From: Ardenticatenaceae bacterium | GTDB lineage: Bacteria; Chloroflexota; Anaerolineae; Promineifilales; Promineifilaceae | NCBI GenBank assembly: GCA_020634415.1 | Contig: JACKBT010000007.1 | Coordinates: 62,001 to 126,000 of the forward strand | DNA length: 64,000 nucleotides | Direction: 5' to 3' | In this document: positions 1 through 8,917 of the stretch, piece by piece | How the letters are laid out: the number at the start of each line of letters is the position of its first letter | Numbering within the stretch: position 1 is the first letter of the stretch | Notes under the pieces: model-generated | Told to the model about the DNA's origin: nothing | What the model saw: the letters and a program-made list of their open reading frames with translations, nothing else | The model's database searches: none | Translations under genes and position numbers: made by a program

Positions 1-483
1 GCCGACGGCGGCTGCCGCGCCCACATTCATGATGCCGGATACGCGCCCCAGCCGATCATGAAACCACATGGCCAGGGTGTTGCCCGCCAGCAGGGAGAGT
101 GCGCCTTGCCCGAACATGCGTAAAAAGAGGAAGGCGAAGAAGAGCATGGGCAGGTTGCGTACCTGGGAGGTGAAGAGGCAGGCGAACCCAAAGATGATGG
201 TAACGGCCGTCATGGTGCGCCGGATGCCCCATCTATCCATCAATGCGCCAATATACGCTTGGGGAATGGAGGCCAGCAGGGTGCCCAGCATGTAGGCCCC
301 GGTGAGCAGGCTGTGGCTGAGATTGAGTTCGGTGCGGAAGGAGGGGTTGAAGACGGAAACGCCATAGGTTTGGCCGGGACTGGTCAAAATCATGGCGATC
401 ATGGCGATGGGCAGCATGAGCCAGCCGTAGAAGAAGGGCAGGCGGCGGGCGATGGGATCGTTGAGGGTGGTGGGGGAGTTCAT
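1..483 (-). CDS. MFS transporter, N-terminal part (cut by window edge)
   Basis: An open frame runs from an ATG at 483 to the left edge without a stop (161 codons seen). The protein starts MNSPTTLNDP and has several hydrophobic helices. After the second helix comes GALMDRWGIRR, which fits the conserved loop 2-3 motif of the major facilitator superfamily. It is therefore a secondary transporter of the inner membrane; the substrate cannot be told from this part. One ACGGCCGT palindrome lies within it at 203. The gene runs away from the methyltransferase at 670, so the two are divergent. Confidence 0.75.
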   Translation of the reverse strand, partial: MNSPTTLNDPIARRLPFFYGWLMLPIAMIAMILTSPGQTYGVSVFNPSFRTELNLSHSLLTGAYMLGTLLASIPQAYIGALMDRWGIRRTMTAVTIIFGFACLFTSQVRNLPMLFFAFLFLRMFGQGALSLLAGNTLAMWFHDRLGRVSGIMNVGAAAAVG

Positions 484-669
484 GAATTGTACCTTCGGTT
501 TGTTCTTGTTACTATTGCCTATGCCTGGGCTTTTGGGCGCAGGCAAGGGGTGTATTTTCCCACAAAATGGAAAAGACAGTAGCTATTAGATGCCGCAGGG
601 TTTAGGCGTTCTGGCTCTGGCAGTAACTAGGGTCTAAACCTTTCGGGTCTTGTTATAAGGGATAAATTG

Positions 670-1290
670 ATGGCAACAGCGTATGAATCTTTTTTGGAAC
701 GGTATGAGTCGGGCAAAATTCCCTGGAACCAGGAGCTGCCGCCGCCGGAGGTGATTGAGTTGGTGGCGGGGCTGCGGCCGGGGCGGGGGTTGGATTTGGG
801 GTGTGGATACGGCCGTTCGGCCCTCTATCTGGCGCAAAAAGGGTGGCAGGCGGATGGGGTAGATTTTGTGGCGCAGGCCATTCATGAGGCCAGCGCACGG
901 GCGGAGCAGGCGGGTTTGTCGGCACAGGTGCAGTTCCATACGGGGTCGGTGGCGGCGATGCCTTTTTTGACGGAGAGCTATGATTTGGCGATAGATGTGG
1001 GCTGTATGCACTCGCTGACGGCCGAGCAGCAGCAGGGGTATCGGGATGAGTTGATGCGGTTGTTGCCTGAGGGGGCGATTTACCTGTTGTTTGCCCATTT
1101 GCGGGCCGAGGACGCGGCCGCAGGGAATGCGGCTGATGAAGAGGATAAGCCGCGTGGCATTATGGAGCGCGAGATCAAAGAGTTGTTTGGGCCAGGTTTT
1201 GTGTTGGAGCGGGTGGAGTTGGGGTGGACACAGGTGGAGGATAGACCGCCCTGGCAGTCGGGCTGGTTTTGGTGGCGGCGGGAGGAATGA
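670..1290 (+). CDS. Class I SAM-dependent methyltransferase
   Basis: A protein of about 206 residues with a Rossmann methyltransferase core. Motif I is GLDLGCGYGRSALYLA near residues 40-55, followed by the acidic VDF turn that binds SAM. The first residues (FLERYESGKIPWNQ) resemble thiopurine/TehB-like methyltransferases, which act on small molecules. The substrate is not known. The ATG at 670 is chosen over the TTG at 667. The gene stands alone between a divergent MFS gene and a convergent glycosyltransferase. Methyltransferase is near certain; the subfamily is a guess. Confidence 0.85.
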   Translation: MATAYESFLERYESGKIPWNQELPPPEVIELVAGLRPGRGLDLGCGYGRSALYLAQKGWQADGVDFVAQAIHEASARAEQAGLSAQVQFHTGSVAAMPFLTESYDLAIDVGCMHSLTAEQQQGYRDELMRLLPEGAIYLLFAHLRAEDAAAGNAADEEDKPRGIMEREIKELFGPGFVLERVELGWTQVEDRPPWQSGWFWWRREE

Positions 1291-1403
1291 TGAGGGATGA
1301 ATTATGAAAGGGGTTTACACCCTCTTTTTTTGCTTTGGGGTGTCATTTTGTGTGGGATTCTCTTGTGCTGGGGTTGATGGTATGCCATCATCTCCAGCAA
1401 TAT

Positions 1404-1511
1404 CTAGCAGGCTGTCGGAAAAGTGGCCGTAGGCGCGGTATCCTTACCGCGTTCCCAGAGCGCGAAAGGGATTTCGCGGCTACAAATTGGGGTTCTCCGA
1501 CAAACTGCTAG
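1404..1511. mobile_element. 108-bp MITE-like element, copy 1
   Basis: A 108-bp unit bounded by imperfect terminal inverted repeats (CTAGCAG then CTGTCGGA at the left; TCCGACAAACTGCTAG at the right). A second copy of the same length, differing at only a few positions, lies at 16788-16895. The interior holds smaller hairpins (GCGGTA/TACCGC; CGCGAAA/TTTCGCG). It has no coding capacity. Its right end supplies the stop codon of the glycosyltransferase gene that ends at 1508. The rest of 1291-1507 shows only part of a GAATTATGAA-type repeat near 1300. Confidence 0.75.
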
Positions 1512-2650
1512 CCAAAATTGTTAAAAAGTTGGTCGTAGTAAACGGCCGTTTCCCTCCAATCAAAATGACGAATAGAGAGTGCTAACTCGGCGGCAAGTTG
1601 TTGGGCTTCGTTGGGATGGGTTAAGGCCCAGCGCAGCCGCCTTACCAGGCCGCCCTGGTTTTGGTAGAGGCATTTCAGGTGGTGGCTTTCGGGGATAAGT
1701 TCGGGGTAGCTGAGGCGGTGGGGCAGGATGGGGAAGGTGTGGCAGTGGATGGCTTCGAGGATGCTGATGCCGAAGAATTCGTGGTGGGCGGTGGAGAGGG
1801 TAACGGCCGCTTGCCACAACAACTGCCTATATTCATCAATGCTCGCGTAGCCAATGTGGATAATGTGATTGGAGAGGCGTTGGAGGGCGGTGTCGAAGGT
1901 GGACGGCCGTTGGCCGTACTGCTGCCCACACAAAGCCAGGCGAAAGGGGATGCCTTCTTTCTGCATCACGTACAATGCTTGGAAAAAATCGCCAGGGTTT
2001 TTGTCATATTCCCAGCGTTGGTTCCAAAGAACAAGAGGAGGCTGGAGACTGGAGACTGGAGACTGAGCCTCTTCCAGTCCCCAGTCCCCAGTCCCCAGAC
2101 CCCCAAAATCAACCCCAACAGATAATACGCTGCTCTTGCTTCTCAGAACCTCAATTGAGTTCAGCTCGTTGTATTCGGGGTAATGTTTGAGGAAGTTGGG
2201 CAGGGCGGTGAAGAAGCTGGTTTGGTGGTAGTGGGAGTTGAAGAGGATGTGATCGGCTGTGAGCATGGAGGCGTAGTTGATGAAAACGTAATGGTAATCG
2301 CGTTCTCCTTTTTGGCGGCGCATAGGGCCAGAACGGCCGTTTGGGGGCAGGGGGTAGGTGAGTTGGTTTTCATGGCAATAAAGAACGGTGGGAAGCTGGC
2401 TGGTACGCTGCCGCGTGAGCGATAGGAAGGTGGTTAAATCGAGCATATCGGTGGCTAGAAGCAAATCTGGCTCATAGCCATCTTCCAAAAACCGCCGTGC
2501 CAGCGTCACCGCGCCACCGTGCATCCGCCATTTCCAGAAGCGGGCGGGCAAAGTCAGCAAGCGAATCTCGTGGCGGCTGTGCGCCTGATACCCCTCGGCC
2601 CAGGCACGATGGCTGCCGCCATGATAGGGGGAGATGAGGAGGATTTTCAT
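1508..2650 (-). CDS. DUF3524-type glycosyltransferase (tRNA-queuosine mannosyltransferase-like)
   Basis: 380 residues. The N-terminus (ILLISPYHGGSHRAWAEGY) and the CHENQLTYP segment match the DUF3524/GTDC1 family, whose animal member (QTMAN) mannosylates queuosine in tRNA-Asp. The C-terminal half is a GT-B domain with FGISILEAIHC, the acidic pair that binds the sugar nucleotide. Residues about 183-203 (GTGDWGLEEAQSPVSSLQ) are translated from a fold-back repeat and look like an insertion between the two domains. The stop codon lies in the MITE-like element. The family is fairly sure; the bacterial substrate is inferred only. Confidence 0.75.
   Translation of the reverse strand: MKILLISPYHGGSHRAWAEGYQAHSRHEIRLLTLPARFWKWRMHGGAVTLARRFLEDGYEPDLLLATDMLDLTTFLSLTRQRTSQLPTVLYCHENQLTYPLPPNGRSGPMRRQKGERDYHYVFINYASMLTADHILFNSHYHQTSFFTALPNFLKHYPEYNELNSIEVLRSKSSVLSVGVDFGGLGTGDWGLEEAQSPVSSLQPPLVLWNQRWEYDKNPGDFFQALYVMQKEGIPFRLALCGQQYGQRPSTFDTALQRLSNHIIHIGYASIDEYRQLLWQAAVTLSTAHHEFFGISILEAIHCHTFPILPHRLSYPELIPESHHLKCLYQNQGGLVRRLRWALTHPNEAQQLAAELALSIRHFDWRETAVYYDQLFNNFG
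2041..2101. repeat. Fold-back repeat, GGAGACT family, inside a gene
   Basis: Tandem GGAGACT units face tandem CCAGTCC units across a short loop. The element lies in frame within the glycosyltransferase at 1508-2650 and is translated as part of it. Confidence 0.8.
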
Positions 2651-2665
2651 GGTAAAGGGGACGGA

Positions 2666-4012
2666 TTACGGATTTGGCCCGACGGGTATTTCGGGTGAGA
2701 AGAGTCCGAGACGGCCGTTTTCTGTAATGGCCGCCATGCTTACCAGATAACGGGTGCCCGGTTCCAGCGTCGTAATAGCCACATTCCCCGCCTGAGACTG
2801 CTGCACATAGACAAAGGGAGGATATTCCGGCCACCCTTCAGGCCGGAAAGAGAGGGCATACCCCGCCGCGTTGGGGTCTGGTGTCCAGGTGACGATATAG
2901 GCCCCTGGTTCGGCCATTGGGGCAATGATGGGGGCGGGTGGGGCGGGTGGGGCCCCAATCGCATTGGCAATGGTGACCAGATTTAATTGGGTGACTTGCA
3001 GCAAATAGCTGTAATCGAGTAAATCGGAGCGGTCGAGGCCATTATGCTGGGTATTCACATCTTCCACCGATTCCGTCAGGCGCAGCGCAGGAATGCCCGC
3101 ATCTAAAAAGCGAATGTGATCGCTGTAACGGTCAGGACGATCCACTGTTGGTTCCAAAATCACGGCAAATGAGGGCAAGTAATACCCACCAATTAGCTCC
3201 ATGTAATGGGCCAATTGGCGGGGTGGCTCAAAATCGGAGCCAGCGGTGAAGACGCGAATGGATTGGGGAATGCCGGGCCGCCCCCCCACGATGTCGTTGT
3301 TGATGGCGGCATCAATGACCCAACCGTCCAACATCCGGTCGGCCACAAAGTGGCGGCTGCCGTGTGTGCCTTGTTCCTCAGCGGCAAAGGCCACAAAGAC
3401 CACATCCTGGCTCCAGGAGCGGCTGCTGAGGAGGCGGGCTATTTCAATTAAAGCGGCTACACCGCTGGCATTGTCATTGGCTCCGGGGGCCAGGGCGCTG
3501 CCGTTGCCGGGGTCTACGGTGCGCGAATCGTAGTGGGCCATGAGGACGATAACACCGGCATGGTCGCCTGTGCCGGGCAGCCGGGCCACGATGTTTTGCT
3601 GGTTGTAGGTGATGCCGTTGGCGTTGACGGGGAAGTCGTCGAATTGAACTTGTAAACGGCCGTTGCCCACCCGCACTAACTCATTAAAAATCCATAAGCG
3701 TGTCGCGCCAATGCCAAATGTCTCGCTGTCGGTGGCGCTGTAGGTGTTGCGCGTGCCAAACCCTTCTAATGTTTGCACATAGGCCACCAGATTTTGCTGT
3801 GAGGCGGCATTGACCAACGCCACAATTTCGGGATCGGGGCCAGGCACGATGTCACTGCGGGGATCAAAGACCAACTCCCCCGCCGCAATTTCTTGGGCTG
3901 AAGCTGGGGGAATGGGTGTGGGAATGGTCGGCTGCTGCGGCCCTTCCAGAAGGGAACAACTGCTGCCGATGATTAGAATGGTGAGCGCGAGAACCCAAAG
4001 TTGTCGCATCAT
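2666..4012 (-). CDS. M28-family metallopeptidase, probable lipoprotein, with C-terminal FnIII-like domain
   Basis: 448 residues. A hydrophobic signal segment ends at Cys19 (IIGSSCS), so it is probably exported and perhaps lipid-anchored, although the lipobox is not canonical. The zinc ligands of family M28 are visible in order: AHYDS (His), GANDNASG (Asp), FAAEEQG (Glu-Glu), NNDIVGG (Asp) and YSDHIRF (His). The last ~100 residues have a fibronectin type III-like pattern (ITTLEPGTRYLVSMAAI). It probably trims peptides outside the membrane. It runs in the same direction as the glycosyltransferase, 15 bases upstream of it. The ATG at 4012 is followed at once by another ATG. Confidence 0.85.
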   Translation of the reverse strand: MMRQLWVLALTILIIGSSCSLLEGPQQPTIPTPIPPASAQEIAAGELVFDPRSDIVPGPDPEIVALVNAASQQNLVAYVQTLEGFGTRNTYSATDSETFGIGATRLWIFNELVRVGNGRLQVQFDDFPVNANGITYNQQNIVARLPGTGDHAGVIVLMAHYDSRTVDPGNGSALAPGANDNASGVAALIEIARLLSSRSWSQDVVFVAFAAEEQGTHGSRHFVADRMLDGWVIDAAINNDIVGGRPGIPQSIRVFTAGSDFEPPRQLAHYMELIGGYYLPSFAVILEPTVDRPDRYSDHIRFLDAGIPALRLTESVEDVNTQHNGLDRSDLLDYSYLLQVTQLNLVTIANAIGAPPAPPAPIIAPMAEPGAYIVTWTPDPNAAGYALSFRPEGWPEYPPFVYVQQSQAGNVAITTLEPGTRYLVSMAAITENGRLGLFSPEIPVGPNP

Positions 4013-4204
4013 TTTCTACAGTCTCCAATTCAAATTTTAATCGGGTGTCATTTTCACCTATCGCCGCCAGTTTGACAAACGGCCGTTTGTCCCCTGCCCC
4101 TGCCCCTGTCCATCCACTATTTGTGAAAATCTTCATCAATTACTCGCCGCAAAAGTAACAATGGTTTATACTTACGCCGATAATTTCCAGGTGGGAGGTG
4201 AACG

Positions 4205-4417
4205 TTGATAGACGAGTTGTATTGGGATTCAACCTACGCCATCGCGCTGGCTCTTATCGAGCAATACCCCCATCTTGACCCTGAAGATGTCGGTCTCCAA
4301 GAGATGGCAGAACTCATCGAAAACTTACCTGGTTTCAACGACGATCCTGCTCTGGCAACCGAACGAATCTTACTTGATATTCAAATTGTCTGGTATGAGG
4401 AGATGACAAACCTATGA
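4205..4417 (+). CDS. iscX: IscX-like Fe-S assembly protein
   Basis: A 70-residue acidic protein that aligns along its length with E. coli Isc[19 protein letters not shown] at the start, then [18 protein letters not shown] and IVWYEEM near the end. IscX binds iron and cysteine desulfurase and tunes cluster assembly. The start is a TTG, chosen because GGGAGGTG lies just upstream and the homology begins there. The stop overlaps the nuoB start (ATGA), so the two are translationally coupled. The 190 bases before it hold one ACGGCCGT and no clear promoter. Confidence 0.85.
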   Translation: MIDELYWDSTYAIALALIEQYPHLDPEDVGLQEMAELIENLPGFNDDPALATERILLDIQIVWYEEMTNL

Positions 4418-5097
4418 CCACACACAACGCTGGTGAGATTGCTGTGCCTGATGAATTAAAAGGCAACGTAACCATCACCAACATCCGCAACTTACTAGCC
4501 CCGGCGCTTGACCCCGTATACAACTGGTCACGCCGCAACTCTATCTGGCCGATGGTTTTTGGCCTGGCTTGCTGCGCCATCGAGATGATCTGTACTGCTT
4601 CCAGTCGCTATGACCTGGCCCGTTTTGGTATGGAGGTCTTCCGCGCCACACCGCGCCAATCGGACCTGATGATTGTGTCGGGGACGGTGACGAAGAAGAT
4701 GGTGCCGACCATCGTGCGCCTTTACAACCAGATGCCGGAACCACGCTATGTTTTGAGTATGGGCGCGTGTGCTTCTGGCGGCGGGCCATTCAAAGAGGGC
4801 TACAATGTCGTGGATGGCATTGATAAATTTATTCCTGTGGATGTTTATGTGCCGGGCTGCCCGCCTACTCCTCAGGCTTTAATTAATGGCCTGATTGCGC
4901 TGCAAGAGAAGATTGATCAGCAATCTATTGCTACGGCCCCCTGGTATAACCAGGGTGATCCCACCACTGAACTGGTGCCGATTCCTGTGTTAGGCCCGGA
5001 TTTGGTGGATTTGCGTCAGGTGGACATTATTCGGCAGGAAGCCAAGAAGTATCAGGCGGAAACGGCCGTAAACACCCCCGTGGAGGAGCCAGCATGA
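4414..5097 (+). CDS. nuoB: NADH-quinone oxidoreductase subunit B (NuoB)
   Basis: 227 residues. NuoB holds cluster N2, the last Fe-S cluster before quinone in Complex I. Its four ligands are visible: adjacent Cys53 and Cys54 (GLACCAIEM), Cys119 ([10 protein letters not shown]) and Cys149 (VPGCPPTPQ). There is a C-terminal extension of about 45 residues beyond the core. The start overlaps the iscX stop and the stop overlaps the nuoCD start, so the three form one operon. Confidence 0.97.
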   Translation: MTTHNAGEIAVPDELKGNVTITNIRNLLAPALDPVYNWSRRNSIWPMVFGLACCAIEMICTASSRYDLARFGMEVFRATPRQSDLMIVSGTVTKKMVPTIVRLYNQMPEPRYVLSMGACASGGGPFKEGYNVVDGIDKFIPVDVYVPGCPPTPQALINGLIALQEKIDQQSIATAPWYNQGDPTTELVPIPVLGPDLVDLRQVDIIRQEAKKYQAETAVNTPVEEPA

Positions 5098-6902
5098 GCG
5101 AAGCAATCATGGAAGCCCCTGTAGCTGAAAAAGTCAACCCCGTCGAGGAAGCCATCGCGGCCCTCAAAGAGCGGTTTGGTGAAGACATTAGCGATGATAC
5201 CCGTGACGGTTATGAAGGTGTCATCATCCCTGCCGACAAATTAGTCGAAATTGCCACCACTTTGCGCGACGATTTAGGCTTTAACTACCTCTCCAGCGTC
5301 ACTGGTGTAGACCTCATTAATGATGGCAAGTTAGAAGTTGTCTACCACGCTTACAGCATCGAAAAAGGTGGCAGTCATGTCAACTTTAAAGTGCATGTAG
5401 ATCGGGACGATGCTGTTGTCCCCTCACTTGTGCCCATTTTCCCTGGAGCCGATCTGCAAGAGCGCGAAGCCTGGGATTTATTGGGCATTCGTTTTGAAGG
5501 CCACCCCGACCTGCGTCGAGTTTTGACGTGGGATGGGTTTGCGGGTCATCCCCTGCGCAAGGATTGGCAGGAAGCCTTCTTCGAGGAAGAACATAAACCA
5601 TTTGGCAGCCGTTGGCCCGGTGGTGAAGTATTCCGCGCCGAAGAGAAAAATCCTTACGGTAAAAATGTGAAATATCCCGACGGTTGGGTTCCCACAGGTG
5701 ATGAATATGATGTGGAAACTGACATGTACTCGGCGGGATTGTCTTATACCCAAATGAAAGACCCCGTGCTGCAAACCGACAAAGTAATTGTCAATATGGG
5801 GCCGCAGCATCCTTCTACGCACGGTGTGTTCCGCATGGTAGTGACGCTAGATGGCGAGACGGTGATTGATTTGAAACCCGTCATGGGCTATCTGCACCGT
5901 AATCACGAAAAGATTGGTGAGCGCAATACCTTCATTATGAACATGCCCTATACAGATCGCCTTGATTATCTGGCGTCTATTGGCAATAACTTTGGCTATG
6001 CCATTGCCATGGAGAAGCTGTTAGGGTATCAGGTGACAGAGCGGGCGGATTGGCTGCGCATTATGATGGCTGAGTTGACCCGTATTTGTAACCACTTGTG
6101 GGCGTTGGGCTTCTTGCTGAATGACCTGGGGGCGCTGCAAACGCCGATGCTTTACTTCTACATCGAGCGTGAATTGATCCTTGACTTGTTTGAGGCGACC
6201 ACAGGTACGCGCATGATGTGTAATTATATGCGCTTTGGTGGTGTCTCCTATGATTTGCCCGATGATATACGGGGTCAGGAGACGATGGCCTTTTTGGATG
6301 AGTTGATTAACGAGCGTTTGCCCCGTTCTTTGGATCAGGGCGACGATTTGATAACGGGCAATGAGATTGTGCGTGCCCGGAGTATTGGTTACGGTTATCT
6401 GTCTAAACAGGATGCGATTGCGATGAGCTGCACCGGGCCGCTGCTGCGAGCCAGTGGTGTGCCTTATGACATTCGCAAGGCCGAACCCTATTCGCTGTAT
6501 GAGCATCTGAATTTTGATGTGGCCGTACGCTATAACGGTGATATTTATGACCGCTATCTGGTGCGTATGGATGAGATGCGCGAGAGTTTGAAGATTTGCC
6601 GCCAGGTGATGCCTTATCTGAAGGAGACGGCGGGTGCGCCGATTGTGAGTGATAAGCCGCAATATGCGATTCGTGCGCCCAAGAGTGGTGAGGCATACGG
6701 CCGCGTGGAAAACCCCAAAGGTGAGCTTGGTTTCTATGTAACTACGCGCCGTCGTGAGGCTCATTTGGATCGGTATCACATCCGCGCCCCATCTTTTATC
6801 AATTTAACGGCACTTGGCCCGATGTCTGTTGGGCACAAGGTGGCAGATGTGGTGGCGATTTTGGGTAGTATTGATATTGTGTTGGGGGAAGTAGACAGAT
6901 AA
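5094..6902 (+). CDS. nuoCD: Fused NADH-quinone oxidoreductase subunits C and D
   Basis: 602 residues. Residues 1 to about 185 are NuoC ([22 protein letters not shown] and the HPLRKDW end). A linker of about 40 residues follows, and NuoD begins near 228 ([15 protein letters not shown]). NuoD forms the quinone pocket with NuoB; HPSTHG and [13 protein letters not shown] are the diagnostic segments. Fused nuoCD is well known from enteric bacteria, while many phyla keep the genes separate. It overlaps nuoB by four bases. Confidence 0.97.
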   Translation: MSEAIMEAPVAEKVNPVEEAIAALKERFGEDISDDTRDGYEGVIIPADKLVEIATTLRDDLGFNYLSSVTGVDLINDGKLEVVYHAYSIEKGGSHVNFKVHVDRDDAVVPSLVPIFPGADLQEREAWDLLGIRFEGHPDLRRVLTWDGFAGHPLRKDWQEAFFEEEHKPFGSRWPGGEVFRAEEKNPYGKNVKYPDGWVPTGDEYDVETDMYSAGLSYTQMKDPVLQTDKVIVNMGPQHPSTHGVFRMVVTLDGETVIDLKPVMGYLHRNHEKIGERNTFIMNMPYTDRLDYLASIGNNFGYAIAMEKLLGYQVTERADWLRIMMAELTRICNHLWALGFLLNDLGALQTPMLYFYIERELILDLFEATTGTRMMCNYMRFGGVSYDLPDDIRGQETMAFLDELINERLPRSLDQGDDLITGNEIVRARSIGYGYLSKQDAIAMSCTGPLLRASGVPYDIRKAEPYSLYEHLNFDVAVRYNGDIYDRYLVRMDEMRESLKICRQVMPYLKETAGAPIVSDKPQYAIRAPKSGEAYGRVENPKGELGFYVTTRRREAHLDRYHIRAPSFINLTALGPMSVGHKVADVVAILGSIDIVLGEVDR

Positions 6903-6972
6903 TTATGAATTATGAAGGATGAATTATGAAGGCGAATCGTTTTCATAATTCATAATTCCTAATTCATAATTT
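6901..6972. repeat. Fold-back repeat, GAATTATGAA family
   Basis: Units of GAATTATGAA face CATAATTCATAATT copies in the gap between nuoCD and nuoI. The transcript would fold into a hairpin. The first bases overlap the nuoCD stop codon. Confidence 0.75.
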
Positions 6973-6986
6973 GGAATAGGTGGATT

Positions 6987-7685
6987 ATGTACGGAGCTGG
7001 AATTCTTAAAGGAATGATGGTGACGATGAAACATTTCATCCGCTCGTATGTGGATGATATTTATTGGAATTCGGAGGGGCGCGGCGGCCGTTATTACAAT
7101 GAGGAAGCTTTGAAGGTGCGGCAGAGTTTGAAGGGTGAGGGCGTGATTACGGTCTTTTACCCGGAAGAGAAGCTGCCGATGCCGGAGCGTTTTCGGTTTG
7201 TGCCGTTTTTGGTGACGGATGAGCCGCCGCCAGGGCAGAAGTGGGGCCATGACTGGTGTACGTCTTGTGGTATTTGTGCCAAGGTGTGCCCGCCGCAATG
7301 TATTTGGATTGAGCGGGGTGTGCAGCCAAACGGCCGTCCCAAGCCCGAACCCGTGCAATTCTACATAGACATAGACATCTGCATGAACTGTGGCTACTGC
7401 GCTGAATTCTGTCCCTTCGATGCCATCAAAATGGATCATGACTACGAACTCGCCAGCTACGACCGCAGCACCGCCCACATTCACGACAAAGAGCGGTTGA
7501 GCAAACCCATCAGCTATTGGCGCGAAATTGCCCCCAAGAAATCGGCCGCCGAAGAAGCGGCCCGCAACTTCGCCGAAGAGCAAAAAGCCAAGAAAAAGTC
7601 TCGTCAGAAGGGAGAGGAAGAGCGTGAAGAGCGGCTGGCTGATGCCATTACCCGACAATTGGCTTATAAAGGTTTACAGTATTAG
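6987..7685 (+). CDS. nuoI: NADH-quinone oxidoreductase subunit I (NuoI), 2x[4Fe-4S]
   Basis: 232 residues with two ferredoxin motifs, CTSCGICAKVCP (Cys91, 94, 97, 101) and CMNCGYCAEFCP (Cys132, 135, 138, 142), which hold clusters N6a and N6b. The C-terminal tail (KKSAAEEAARNFAEEQ then a Lys/Arg-rich stretch) is long, charged and probably helical. No nuoH lies between nuoD and nuoI, and no other nuo gene is in the window. Codon use changes sharply at the ACGGCCGT at 7330, from G/T-ending to C-ending codons. Confidence 0.93.
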   Translation: MYGAGILKGMMVTMKHFIRSYVDDIYWNSEGRGGRYYNEEALKVRQSLKGEGVITVFYPEEKLPMPERFRFVPFLVTDEPPPGQKWGHDWCTSCGICAKVCPPQCIWIERGVQPNGRPKPEPVQFYIDIDICMNCGYCAEFCPFDAIKMDHDYELASYDRSTAHIHDKERLSKPISYWREIAPKKSAAEEAARNFAEEQKAKKKSRQKGEEEREERLADAITRQLAYKGLQY

Positions 7686-7710
7686 ATATTACAGGCGTTA
7701 AATTTGTGTG

Positions 7711-7768
7711 GAGACTGGAGAGTGGAGACTGGAGACTAACAAGCTCCAATCGCCAATCGCCAGTCTCT
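7711..7768. repeat. Fold-back repeat, GGAGACT family, between nuoI and mrp
   Basis: GAGACTGGAGAGTGGAGACT units face CCAATCGCCAGTCTC units. The element ends 12 bases before the chosen mrp start and could be read as an N-terminal extension from an ATG at 7708, which is judged spurious. Confidence 0.75.
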
Positions 7769-7779
7769 ATTTTTTTACT

Positions 7780-8856
7780 ATGTTCAAACGAAAGAAAGAA
7801 AACAATGGCGTAACGGAAGAAGCGGTGATGGCCGCTTTGGCGACAGTGATTGAGCCAGAACTGCACCGCGATCTGGTTTCGCTGAATATGATTCGCAACT
7901 TGAAGATTAACGACAGCGATGTTCGTTTTACGATTATGCTGACCACACCCGCCTGCCCTTTGAAGGGCAAGATGGAGCAGGATTCCCGTGCGGCTTTGTC
8001 TCGCGTACCGGGCCTGGGGCAGGTGACGATTGATTGGGATGCCAATGTGCCGACGGACAAGCGGATTGGCGGGCAGATTGGACAGCAGTTCCGCAACACG
8101 ATTGCCGTTTCTAGCGGTAAAGGAGGCGTGGGCAAGTCTACGGTGGCCGTGAATCTGGCGATCTCTTTGGCCAAAGAAGGGGCGCGGGTGGGTTTGTTGG
8201 ATGCGGATATCCTTGGCCCGAATATCCCCATGATGATGGGGGTGGAGAAGATGCCGCCGCCGCAAAACCGGCAGATGATTCCGGCGGAAGCGTATGGGGT
8301 GAAGTTCATTTCGATGGCCTTTCTGACGAAGCCGGATCAGCCGTTGATTTGGCGCGGGCCGATGCTGCACAGTGCCATTCAGCAACTGCTGACGGATGTG
8401 AAGTGGGGCGAGTTGGATTATCTGGTGATTGATTTGCCGCCAGGAACAGGGGATGCCCAGCTGACGCTGGCGCAGGTTTTGCCCCTTTCGGGGGCGATTG
8501 TGGTGACGCAGCCGATGGCGGTGGCGGCGGCGGATGCGCTGCGTGGTTTGAAGATGTTTGAGAAGCTGGAAGTGCCGATTATTGGGGTGGTGGAGAATAT
8601 GAGTGGGGAGTTTTTTGGCACAGGGGCGGGTGAGAAGCTGGCGCGGGATTACAACACAGAATATCTGGGTACTATTCCCTTGGATGCGAATGTACGGGTG
8701 GGTGGGGATAATGGACGGCCGATTGTAGCAGCCTATCCTGATTCAGCAGCGGCTTTGGCTTTACGTGAGGTGACACGGAAAACGGCCGCTCGCATCAGTG
8801 TCCTCACGCTTATGACGCAGGCGGCGAATGTGATTCCGATTAGTATGATTGGGTAA
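7780..8856 (+). CDS. Mrp/NBP35-type Fe-S carrier P-loop ATPase lacking the CxxC motif
   Basis: 358 residues from the ATG at 7780; an upstream ATG at 7708 would only add repeat-encoded sequence. The N-terminal ~90 residues are a DUF59/MIP18 domain (VIEPELHRDLVSLNMIR). Then comes a ParA-like ATPase with deviant Walker A SGKGGVGKST, switch LDADILGPN and Walker B VIDLPPGTGD. Mrp proteins normally carry a CxxC after ENMS that bridges an Fe-S cluster. Here ENMSGEFFGTGAG runs straight on without cysteines, so carrier activity is doubtful. Its place after nuoI suggests a role in Complex I cluster assembly. Confidence 0.88.
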   Translation: MFKRKKENNGVTEEAVMAALATVIEPELHRDLVSLNMIRNLKINDSDVRFTIMLTTPACPLKGKMEQDSRAALSRVPGLGQVTIDWDANVPTDKRIGGQIGQQFRNTIAVSSGKGGVGKSTVAVNLAISLAKEGARVGLLDADILGPNIPMMMGVEKMPPPQNRQMIPAEAYGVKFISMAFLTKPDQPLIWRGPMLHSAIQQLLTDVKWGELDYLVIDLPPGTGDAQLTLAQVLPLSGAIVVTQPMAVAAADALRGLKMFEKLEVPIIGVVENMSGEFFGTGAGEKLARDYNTEYLGTIPLDANVRVGGDNGRPIVAAYPDSAAALALREVTRKTAARISVLTLMTQAANVIPISMIG

Positions 8857-8914
8857 ATGGTAATCGGTAATCGGTAATCGGTTATCGGATTACCGATTAC
8901 CGTTTACCGTTTAC
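8856..8914. repeat. Fold-back repeat, GGTAATC family
   Basis: Three to four tandem GGTAATC units face tandem GATTACC units. It lies between the convergent mrp and Mut7-C genes and could act as a bidirectional RNA hairpin. It has no T-run of its own. Confidence 0.8.
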
Positions 8915-8917
8915 TCT

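Noticed and set aside
7708..7779. N-terminal extension of the Mrp protein from ATG 7708
   Set aside because: The extra residues come from a GGAGACT fold-back repeat, and the ATG at 7780 starts the conserved part.
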